DNA from: Gracilaria caudata
Taxonomy: Eukaryota; Rhodophyta; Florideophyceae; Gracilariales; Gracilariaceae
Assembly (NCBI GenBank): GCA_030374735.1
Contig: JASCIV010000882.1
Coordinates: forward strand, 1-10,826
Reading direction: 5' to 3'
Length of the DNA: 10,826 nt
This document shows, piece by piece, positions 1 to 6,062 of the stretch; within the stretch, counting starts at the first letter, position 1; the number at the start of each line of letters is the position of its first letter. Under the pieces are notes generated by a model. The model saw only the letters and a program-made list of their open reading frames with translations, had not been told where the DNA came from and did no database searches. Both the position numbers and the translations under genes were made by a program.

Positions 1-2
1 GG

Positions 3-338
3 ACTGATGCGTACGCGATGGCGGAGGGTGGCCACAGAGGCAGGCTTTTTGCGCGGTTTTAACGACAGGAGCCTTTGCGGTTTGGAATTAGTCGCAGCGG
101 AAAGCGATGAGCGAGAGGAAGTAAGAACTGCTGGAAGTCTTTATACGACGCCTCCGCTCCATGGAAAAAGGGGAGCTGGCATCGGCATCGTTGAGGATTA
201 CAGAAGCTGGTTTGCAAAGAAGACGTGCAAACGCGCCGAGTGCGCGCGGCGCATGGCTGTCCGCTCATGCGCACACCTTGGCTTCAGACGCGTCTATCTG
301 CGCGGGAACACGTCGGATTGCGCACACAGTGGGTTTGA
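3..338 (+). CDS. possible 3' end of an unrecognised gene, partial at the window edge
   Basis: A reading frame open from the window edge reaches a good donor (GAA|GTAAGA at 120/121). If an 83-nt intron is removed (121-203, ending ATTACAG), it continues in frame to a TGA at 336-338. The intron size matches the other introns here (75-140 nt). The spliced tail would be about 84 residues, basic, and matches no family I recognise. The unspliced frame stays open to 504, but its last third is a Cys/Arg-rich string that looks like translated non-coding DNA. No cDNA or homology supports either version, so this is only a candidate. It would be the upstream neighbour of the OCIA-like gene, on the same strand. 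Confidence 0.25.
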
Positions 339-517
339 ATTATTTTTGAAACCAACTGGACTGCCACGATCATTATCATACGTTGTGCAAATGCGTCACC
401 TCCGAAGAGGTCTTCTTTGTTTGTTCGTTCCTTCGTGCGTTCGTCGCTGCGTGCTGTCGTTGCTACGAGTTTGGTCGTTCCGTTCCACAGTGTTGTGTGT
501 CTAATAAAGTGGAATCG
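339..517 (+). promoter_or_regulatory. 5' flank and leader of the OCIA-like gene
   Basis: This stretch has no convincing gene. It is T-rich and pyrimidine-rich from about 405 to 485, with repeated GTTCG/CGTTC words, and has an AATAAA at 503-508 just before the chosen ATG. No clear TATA box is visible. The AATAAA could be a poly(A) signal for the possible upstream gene or a chance match. Confidence 0.3.
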
Positions 518-1147
518 ATGAGCGTTCGAAGAGACGTGTTCAAGCGCTTCAACTGGGATGACCTCTCAGATGCAGAGAAAGACGCGTTGTCTGACGTCAT
601 GAGCATAGCTGCATCGCGAGCTGGAATCGGGGTCGGTGTCGTTCTAACTAGCGCAGCAATCCTTTCCAGTGGTAAGTTGAACGCCATTTCGTCCCAACAC
701 TTTCTTTTAAGGAACACATCTACTGATGCAAACCTGTTCATACACTTGCTTTTTACGTGAATCGGTCACTTGACTTGTTCAGTGAGAAAAGGAAAGCGCC
801 CGCTACCCGGTTACATCAAGTACGGCGGACTTTCGTTCTTTTCTCTTCTAGGAGCGTACATAGGCGGCATTTCGGCCGGCCCGCTGTACGCACAGCGAAT
901 CCTAGCTGTGCCAGATTCCCGACTCGCGGATGAGCTGCGAACGTTCATCGGCGATTGGAAGACCAGACTACCAAACGACTATGACGAATCATCTGCGCAA
1001 CCCCACGCTCCTCTGCCCGACCCGGACAATCCCGGAAGTGGAGCGGATGAGATTCCTCCACCGCCGCCTTCGCGTGCGAAAAGCATAGAAAAGCAGCGCA
1101 AGGTGCAGTACAGCTGGACGGATCGCATCGGCCTGACCAAGCCGTAG
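518..1147 (+). CDS. OCIA-domain-like small membrane protein, two exons
   Basis: Exons 518-671 and 783-1147 join through a GTAAGT...TTCAG intron in phase 1 to give 172 residues. Residues 33-51 (Ala/Gly/Val-rich, ending AAILSS) and 64-85 (GGLSFFSLLGAYIGGISAG) form two hydrophobic segments separated by a short basic loop (RKGKRP). The segment ILAVPDSRLADELR (91-104) resembles the end of the OCIA domain of OCIAD1/OCIAD2, where a basic, hydrophobic stretch leads into a Ser-x-Leu-x-x-x-Leu-Arg motif. Known OCIAD proteins are membrane proteins of endosomes and mitochondria. The C-terminus has a polyproline run (143-147) and looks disordered. The start at 518 has a weak context (T at -3). An in-frame ATG at 383 would add 45 Cys-rich residues and is less likely. 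The gene model is firm, but the family call rests on remembered motifs. It converges on NSE2. Confidence 0.6.
672..782 (+). other. spliceosomal intron of the OCIA-like gene
   Basis: The intron is 111 nt, with donor GTAAGT and acceptor TTGTTCAG and a T-rich 3' half. A possible branch site is CTTGAC just upstream. Removal joins G at 671 to TG at 783 to form a Val codon, linking the two hydrophobic segments in frame. Without splicing the first exon reads to a stop near 760. Confidence 0.85.
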
Positions 1148-1226
1148 AATGGCGCTCACACGGTACAAAGGATGTTCTGTGTTGTTTGTACGTAGTAAAA
1201 GAGTGAAAAAGCAGTGAAATAACGCT
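1148..1226. other. convergent 3' junction, OCIA-like gene / NSE2
   Basis: Only 79 bp separate the two stop codons (TAG at 1145-1147, TGA of the minus-strand gene at 1229-1227). The stretch is A-rich on the plus strand (GTAAAAGAGTGAAAAAG). It has no canonical AATAAA on either strand. The two 3' UTRs probably overlap. Confidence 0.6.
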
Positions 1227-1991
1227 TCAAAGATCCTCTACTTGCATTGACTCGGGTTGTTGGATGGCGGATTGCTGTTGTCTCTGTGAGAGTTCGGTTG
1301 CAAAATCACGTTTCAACGTGGATGGTTGGATACGCACTTTGCAGCCGAACTGCGGACAAAGCGCAGACGCATTCGCAGGAACCTCGGCCAGAGTCGTTGG
1401 GGTTGCTCTCCCGCTCGGGGCGTTTGTCTGCATCAGCAATTGAATCACACCTTTGAGCGAGTACACATGACCGCACGTGGAGTTCTTCATCGGGTTGTCA
1501 AGAGCGCACCTGAGAATGGGACACAGCGAAGGCGCTTGTTGAGTGGAGATGTCCTCCACAATGTCGTTGTCGTTGGTTGCCGTGAGGTTTCGTATCATCT
1601 TTTGGATGTTCTTTAGCTCGTGGTCTTTGGCAGCCGTTGCTTTTGCTGTTTGTCTTTGCGTAGAATTCAAACCGCGCTGGTAAATGTCCCTGATTTTGGC
1701 GGGTTCGAGAGCTTCGTCCCTGGCTGCGTCGAAGAGGTCCTTTGCAATGGCTCCCCTGCACCTTATCATGACACTGAGTTTGGCAATGCGTTCTCCACAC
1801 TGTTTTAAGCGCTGAAGCTGTGACAGCGAGTGGTTTTACAAGTTGGTTAGACACTGGTGATCAACTACGGGTTTCTTTCACTCGTAACGCACCTTTTCGA
1901 GTCGCTCATCGATGGATGTTTCTTCGTTGGCGGCAACTGACGTGACGACCTGAACCAACGCAGCCGACGAGAAACCGCAGTATTCTTCCAT
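1227..1991 (-). CDS. NSE2: E3 SUMO-protein ligase NSE2/MMS21, SMC5/6 complex subunit, two exons
   Basis: Exon 1 (1991-1893) and exon 2 (1817-1227) join in phase 0 to give 229 residues, close to the family's usual 220-270. The C-terminal SP-RING has Cys132, Cys148, His150, Cys187 and Cys192 in the CPI...CGH...CPQxGC arrangement typical of NSE2 rather than of PIAS/Siz proteins. The N-terminal half is polar and likely helical (about 28-115). In known orthologues that part docks on the SMC5 coiled coil. The protein promotes SUMOylation during DNA repair and chromosome maintenance in the nucleus. The spacer between His150 and Cys187 is 36 residues, longer than in the human protein, with a Pro/Ala/Thr-rich insert. 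ATG at 1991 was chosen because it opens exon 1 in frame and ends the ORF track of the gene. It is divergent from TAF9. Confidence 0.88.
1818..1892 (-). other. NSE2: spliceosomal intron of NSE2
   Basis: The intron is 75 nt on the minus strand, with donor GTGCGT and acceptor CTGTCACAG. A CTAAC branch-point match (plus-strand 1846-1850) lies about 29 nt before the acceptor. It contains an in-frame TGA, so splicing is needed to connect the first 33 residues. Confidence 0.82.
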
Positions 1992-2438
1992 GTTGGTCCA
2001 TTTCGATCGGGAAGTGTGGAAAAGCTTGGTGTGGTCCATTCTCAACGCGCGCACGGCTGCGAGGCTGGATGTCGAAAGTGCGACAAAGCTGCCGCTTCGC
2101 CGACAGAACGCGCGCGGTGGTCAGCTCTGGCGCGCGACAGATGCTCTGTTTTACGCGCGTTGCACGCTGTTTGGGTGTTGCAGGGCGCGCGCGCCATTTT
2201 TCACAGTGCGGATCATTTCGCCACCCGGCCACGGTCCAACCAAAAGCGCCACAACCCACACGTGTACCGCGTTTATTCGCCGCCACAGTCCCACAGCAAT
2301 TGGGCAACGCGCTGCTCCGTCGCGGCCGTTCGCGCTCCCCCCCCCGCCCCGCTCCCCACGCGCGCACGCACTTCACATCGTCGCACACCCAACGCGCGTT
2401 CCGCCCCCCCACCGCGCGCCCGTCAGCACTCGCGCAGC
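1992..2438. promoter_or_regulatory. divergent promoter, NSE2 / TAF9
   Basis: There are 447 bp between the two start codons. No separate gene is visible, although all plus frames are largely open because stop codons are rare in GC-rich DNA. It holds a 12-bp palindrome GGCGCGCGCGCC (2184-2195), an inverted CCAAT-type element GCAATTGG (2296-2303), and a C-rich stretch at about 2336-2420 just before the TAF9 ATG. Composition shifts here from mixed on the left to strongly GC-rich on the right. Confidence 0.55.
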
Positions 2439-3338
2439 ATGGAAGCGCCCTCCGCAAAGCCGCGCGACGCGCGCATCATCGAGGCCATCCTGCGCGCCAT
2501 GGGCGTCGATCAGTACGACCCGCGCGTCGTCAACCAGCTGCTCGAGCTGCTGTACCGCTACGTCTCCGGCGTGCTTCTCGACGCGCGCAACGTGTGCGAG
2601 CACACCTTCAAGACGCAGATCGACGCCGACGACATCAAGCTCGCCATCAAATCCACCTGTTCGCACAGCTTTCTCCAACCGCCCCCCCGAGAGGTCACCA
2701 TGCGCATCGCCGCGGAGCGCAACAGCGTGCCGCTGCCGCAAATCGAGCAGATGGCGGGGCTGTCGCTGCCCAAGCCCGAGTTTCAGCTCACGGAACAGAA
2801 CTACGACTTTGTGTTCGACAAAAACCCTGCGTCGCCGGTGAAGAGGACCAGTCCGACGCATTCGGCCGGCGCCAGTCCGAAGCGACAGCGGCTCAGTCCG
2901 CGCCAGAGACCGCACACCGAGCCGCCGCGCGCTCTCAACCGCAGCCCGAATTCCGCCGCGCTGAACGCGCCGACGGCCGCCGTCGCGCCCGAAAACACGG
3001 CCAGTGCCGCGGCGAAGGCGGCGTCTGCGAGCAACAACGCCGTGGCGCGCCCCAACTCACCGTCTGTGAAGCGAGCGTCGCAACAAGCTGCTGTGACACC
3101 CAATGCGGGTACCAACGCGCCCGCGGCTGCAACCAATGCAGCTCAATCGCAGCCATCGTTGGGCATGCGCACAGGTACGGCAGCGACGCTTTCGACGCAA
3201 CCCACGACGTCAACTGCGTGGAGCCAAGCAGCATCGACCGCTATGAACACGCCATCTGCGGCGCGACAAAGTGCCAGCGCGAGTGGCAGTGTGCAATTAC
3301 CGTCGACGAGCGCACAAAATGCGCCGCCCCCTTCGTGA
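2439..3338 (+). CDS. TAF9: TFIID subunit 9 (TAF9), histone-fold protein
   Basis: The protein is 299 residues from a single exon. Residues 8-75 form a TAF9 histone fold (RDARIIEAILRAMGV, YDPRVVNQLLELLYRY, then IDADDIKLAI). It is followed by the TAF9-specific conserved region with PPPRE (81-85), RN...PLP (94-100) and LTEQNY (117-122). TAF9 pairs with TAF6 in TFIID, and in many eukaryotes in SAGA, and acts in promoter recognition by RNA polymerase II. Residues 130 to 299 are a disordered Ala/Ser/Thr/Pro/Asn-rich tail. It has several S/T-P sites and basic clusters near 134-156 (VKRTSP, SPKRQR) that could be phosphosites and a nuclear signal. The frame is open upstream to 2016, but homology begins exactly at the Met at 2439, so that start is used. 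It converges on the SPP gene. Confidence 0.92.
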   Translation: MEAPSAKPRDARIIEAILRAMGVDQYDPRVVNQLLELLYRYVSGVLLDARNVCEHTFKTQIDADDIKLAIKSTCSHSFLQPPPREVTMRIAAERNSVPLPQIEQMAGLSLPKPEFQLTEQNYDFVFDKNPASPVKRTSPTHSAGASPKRQRLSPRQRPHTEPPRALNRSPNSAALNAPTAAVAPENTASAAAKAASASNNAVARPNSPSVKRASQQAAVTPNAGTNAPAAATNAAQSQPSLGMRTGTAATLSTQPTTSTAWSQAASTAMNTPSAARQSASASGSVQLPSTSAQNAPPPS

Positions 3339-3521
3339 AAGCGGGGAGGGCGTGCAATGAAACGAGACGGTTTGAACACAAAGCTGCACGCATTGCTCCT
3401 GTGCTTTGTTGTCTTTTACGGGGTTGGGCAAACAAAACGTGCATCAAAAACCGATTGGAGCACGCAACGGCGTTCTGTTTCTTTTTTCTTTCTCTCGGAT
3501 TGTGCGGATGTGTGTAGTGCG
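3339..3521. other. convergent 3' junction, TAF9 / SPP
   Basis: There are 183 bp between the stops of TAF9 and the minus-strand SPP gene. It has a T-rich patch at 3474-3492 and is more balanced in composition than the flanking genes. No canonical AATAAA is visible on either strand. Small ORFs here overlap on both strands and look spurious. Confidence 0.5.
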
Positions 3522-4682
3522 CTATTGATCCTTCTTTGACTGCGTGTGTTCAGTAGGGCACGATGATAAAGTGGAAGGTTCAGCGTCAGTGCCGGCGGTG
3601 ATGGGCTGTGATGCAGCACTCTTCTTTCTGGCGGCGCTCTTCTCGTCTTCCTCTTCTTCCTCTGTGTACGCAATCAACTGAAGCACTTCCTTGTTGACGA
3701 GCGCCATACCCAACGCGGTGAGCAGACACGCCGGTACCAGGTACAGCAACGCGGGTTGCGCCGCCTCAAACACAGTCAACGCGGTGTAAGTGGCCACCAA
3801 GCCGGCCACATACGCCACGACAGCGCCGAAAAAGTACGGTAGCCGCGACGGAATGGCATGCGAAACGTTGGTGTGTCGGATATCAAAACGAAGCATCAAC
3901 GCGATGAACAGGCCGGGAATGACGATGTCGCCCAGTCCGAGCATGGAGGTGTCTTTGGGTCCCGCGCCGAGGTGCTTGGGAAACACCAGCTTGATGGGCC
4001 CCTCGAATTGCTTTGCGACGGCCACCATGACGTTGGATCCAAACACACTCTTGGAGCCGAACACCCAGAAAATGTCGTACACAAACAGTCCCAGTAGCAA
4101 CACGGCGGCGCTCTTGAAGTCTGGAATGGCCAGCATATCCACCGCGGACAACGCCAGGGACGCGGCCAGAATGTTGTTGGGAAGCCACATGCGCGTGTTG
4201 TAGTACCACAGCGCAATGGGCAGCGCCGCAATCACGCCCAGCACGTCACATACACAAAACGTGACGTAATCCTTGTGTCCAAACTGTTTTCGAAACAGCG
4301 GCGGCAGCCGTTCCACGCTCTCCAACATGGCGCCCACCACGCCCGCAAAGGCAAGCGCGCCAAACGTAATGCCGTACAGCGTGAGTAGGAACGACACCCA
4401 CTCCTTGGGCAGATACTTGAAGGCCAGAAACATGGCAAACAGCGCCACAGAAGCCACCAGCGGGAAGCGCATGGCCTGATCTCTGCCGATGACGTCGCGC
4501 GCGTCGGTGTGCCCCTCGCGACGGCGTTTGCGCTCGCGCTGCGCGGCGTTGTACGAGGAGATGGCGATGATGAGCGTGGAGAGCGCGATCATCTGCAGCG
4601 CGATGGGCACGGTGAGCAGCGTGGGCGCGAATAGCAGCGAGATGAGCGCGACGTACGACGCGCACACCCAGGTGGGAGCCAT
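3522..4682 (-). CDS. SPP: signal peptide peptidase, GxGD intramembrane aspartyl protease
   Basis: The protein is 386 residues (human HM13/SPP is 377) from one exon. It has about nine hydrophobic segments and every active-site signature of the family: YD at 202-203 (FVYDIFWVFG), GLGD at 249-252 (MLGLGDIVIPG) and the PAL motif at 310-312 (QPALLYLVP). It cleaves signal peptides and other type II segments inside the ER membrane. The cytosolic tail has an acidic run (341-347) and ends in KKDQ, a KKxx dilysine ER-retrieval signal like that of animal SPP. The start at 4682 has G at -3 and +4 and matches the family's N-terminus. An upstream in-frame ATG at 4850 would add 56 residues beginning with a hydrophobic stretch, but these look like translated leader. 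It is divergent from calmodulin. Confidence 0.95.
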   Translation of the reverse strand: MAPTWVCASYVALISLLFAPTLLTVPIALQMIALSTLIIAISSYNAAQRERKRRREGHTDARDVIGRDQAMRFPLVASVALFAMFLAFKYLPKEWVSFLLTLYGITFGALAFAGVVGAMLESVERLPPLFRKQFGHKDYVTFCVCDVLGVIAALPIALWYYNTRMWLPNNILAASLALSAVDMLAIPDFKSAAVLLLGLFVYDIFWVFGSKSVFGSNVMVAVAKQFEGPIKLVFPKHLGAGPKDTSMLGLGDIVIPGLFIALMLRFDIRHTNVSHAIPSRLPYFFGAVVAYVAGLVATYTALTVFEAAQPALLYLVPACLLTALGMALVNKEVLQLIAYTEEEEEDEKSAARKKSAASQPITAGTDAEPSTLSSCPTEHTQSKKDQ

Positions 4683-5028
4683 TGCGGGCGGGGTGCGCGG
4701 ACTTGGAGCTGTTGCTGCAAGCGCAGGCTGACGGAAAACGCGCGGGGCGGGGGGGTGGAAGAGGAGAGCGGGCTGCTGAAGATGTCTACGACGGACGTGA
4801 ACGGAGGCGAGCACAATAAAGGCTGTGATGAAAGTGCGCGTGTGGATCAATAATAATGAAGGGCTGGCTGTTCAGTCAACTTTTTGTGCTGCGCAATTAC
4901 GGCGCGCGCGCCGCAATTGCACCGTTGCGCGACACGAAACGGCGCCGCCTCTCGCGGTGGGAAGCGCACAGCCAACTGCATTACGCAGCAGATGAGAAAA
5001 AGCGCAGCGGCGACGCTCGCGGCGCACC

Positions 5029-5042
5029 TTTTTTTTTTTTTT
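5029..5042 (+). repeat. poly(T) tract, 14 nt
   Basis: An uninterrupted run of 14 T lies in the middle of the SPP/calmodulin promoter, in otherwise very GC-rich DNA. Such tracts disfavour nucleosomes in well-studied eukaryotes. That role here is inference. Confidence 0.9.
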
Positions 5043-5043
5043 G

Positions 5044-5068
5044 AGCGCCTCTCGCTGCGAGAGGCGCT
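5044..5068. repeat. 25-bp inverted repeat (12-bp arms, 1-nt centre)
   Basis: The arm AGCGCCTCTCGC (5044-5055) is exactly complementary to 5057-5068, with a single T at 5056 in the centre. It lies immediately after the 14-T tract. The word CCTCTCGC also occurs nearby at about 4948-4955. It could be a dimeric factor site or a cruciform-forming sequence. Confidence 0.9.
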
Positions 5069-5228
5069 GCGCTCGCGACGCGACGTGAGCCAAAGCGGCG
5101 CGCGTGCTGCTGCCGTACAAAGCTGAAAGCTGCGCTTTGCTTTTGTGTTTTCAGCGCGTCAACACGCTCCTCCTCCCCTCGCGCCCTGCACGCCGCTGCA
5201 GCCCCCCTCTCTCTCCGTGCGCCTGCCC

Positions 5229-5288
5229 GCTCGCTCGCTCGCTCGCTCCCCCGCGCTCGCTTCGCTTCGCTTCGCTTCGCTTCGCTTC
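5229..5288 (+). repeat. tandem CGCT and TTCGC microsatellites
   Basis: About five copies of a 4-nt unit (GCTC, 5229-5248) are followed by about six copies of a 5-nt unit (TTCGC, about 5258-5288). Both lie in the pyrimidine-rich leader of calmodulin, about 70-120 bp before the ATG. Similar motifs occur in GC-rich protist leaders. The function is unknown. Confidence 0.85.
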
Positions 5289-5353
5289 CCCCCACCTCTC
5301 TCTCGCCCCTCCCCGCGCTGCTGCTTTTTCACGAAAAAAAAGGGTGCGGCGAT

Positions 5354-6045
5354 ATGGATGGAATGAAGGCGGCTCCGGATCTGTCTGAAGAGACGATCAA
5401 GGAGTTTCGTGAGGTAAGTCACAACGCATGAAAAAAGAAAAAAAGAAACGCGCCAAACATCCGCAGTGGCGCGCCCTTCTCCTACGTCAGCAAACACCAC
5501 AAGCAAAGCGCAACTAACCAGAAACAAAAAAAAAAAAAACACCAAAAAAAAAGGCGTTTGCGCTGTTCGACAAGGACGGCGACGGCTCCATCACCACCAC
5601 CGAGCTGGGCACGGTGATGCGCAACCTCGGGCAGGACCCCACCGAAGAGGCGCTGCGCCAGATGATCAACGAGGTGGACGCGGACGGCAGCGGCACCATC
5701 GACTTTGCGGAGTTTCTGACGCTGATGGCGCGCAAGATGAAGACCAAGGACTCGGAGGCGGAGATTGTGGAGGCGTTCAAGGTGTTTGACAAGGACGGGT
5801 CGGGCAAGATCTCGGCCGACGAGCTGAGACAGGTGATGAACAACCTGGGCGAGCAGCTGTCGGACGCGGAGGTGGAGGAGATGATTCGCGAGGCCGATAC
5901 AAACGGCGATGGCGTACGTTTGTTTTTGTTTTTTTATTTATCTTTTTTTTTTTCTTCTTTTGCTGACTTTTCTCTCTCTCTCTTTCGCTGCAAAAAGGAG
6001 ATCGACATCAAGGAGTTTATCCGCATGATGGGCTACGGTCCGTGA
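5354..6045 (+). CDS. CaM: calmodulin, three exons
   Basis: Exons 5354-5413, 5554-5913 and 5998-6045 give 155 residues (canonical calmodulin is 149). Four complete EF-hand loops lie at 26-37 (DKDGDGSITTTE), 62-73 (DADGSGTIDFAE), 99-110 (DKDGSGKISADE) and 135-146 (DTNGDGEIDIKE), each with acidic positions 1 and 12. All four should bind calcium. The central linker MARKMKTKDSE and the Met-rich pockets are preserved. The N-terminus is a few residues longer than usual (MDGMKAAPD before LSEET). A second ATG at 5363 would give 152 residues, but the first has the better context. The Lys at vertebrate position 115, trimethylated in many species, is Gln121 here. The tail GYGP replaces the usual TAK ending. 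It shares a promoter region with SPP and ends 17 bp from the MBL gene's stop. Confidence 0.96.
5414..5553 (+). other. CaM: calmodulin intron 1
   Basis: The intron is 140 nt and phase 0, with donor GTAAGT. A good CTAAC branch-point match (5514-5518) lies about 36 nt before the acceptor. The stretch from branch to acceptor is almost pure A (runs of 14 and 9 A) instead of a pyrimidine tract. Splicing joins EFRE to AFALFDKDG, the normal calmodulin junction. Confidence 0.93.
5914..5997 (+). other. CaM: calmodulin intron 2
   Basis: The intron is 84 nt and phase 0, with donor GTACGT, a CTGAC branch-like motif at about 5962-5966, a long T/CT tract and acceptor GCAAAAAG. It interrupts the fourth EF-hand loop between Gly140 and Glu141. 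Splicing restores a perfect loop. Confidence 0.93.
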
Positions 6046-6062
6046 GCACATAAAAGAGCGCG
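6046..6062. other. 17-bp convergent junction, calmodulin / MBL-fold gene
   Basis: Only 17 bp separate the two stop codons, including ATAAAA at about 6050. Each transcript's cleavage site must therefore lie inside the other gene's 3' UTR or coding region. Overlapping antisense 3' ends are unavoidable if both are polyadenylated in the usual way. Confidence 0.85.

Larger units (their letters stand above)
4683..5353. promoter_or_regulatory. CaM: divergent promoter, SPP / calmodulin
   Basis: The region is 671 bp with no supportable gene. From left to right it holds: an AATAAA/AATAATAA-like AT patch (4813-4858) that could be a minus-strand promoter element; GGCGCGCGCGCC (4901-4912) next to GCAATTGC (4913-4920); a 14-T tract (5029-5042) abutting a 25-bp near-perfect palindrome (5044-5068); then a long C/T-rich leader (about 5146-5330) with tandem CGCT and TTCGC repeats running up to the calmodulin ATG. 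The pyrimidine-rich strand on the coding side suggests a TATA-less, strongly transcribed promoter, by inference. Confidence 0.6.

Noticed and set aside
7..504. 165-residue plus-strand ORF as an intact gene
   Set aside because: Its tail is Cys/Arg-rich low-quality coding. A spliced partial gene ending at 338 is somewhat better, and even that is weak.
2016..2438. N-terminal extension of TAF9 from an upstream ATG
   Set aside because: The extension is Arg/Ser/Pro-rich with no conservation I know. TAF9 homology begins at the Met at 2439.
4683..4850. 56-residue N-terminal extension of SPP starting with a hydrophobic stretch
   Set aside because: The Met at 4682 has the better context and the expected family length. 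The extension looks like translated leader.
5044..5068. Palindrome plus T-run as a bacterial-type terminator
   Set aside because: The T-run precedes the hairpin on the plus strand, and the locus is eukaryotic and in a promoter. On the minus strand the run would be A.
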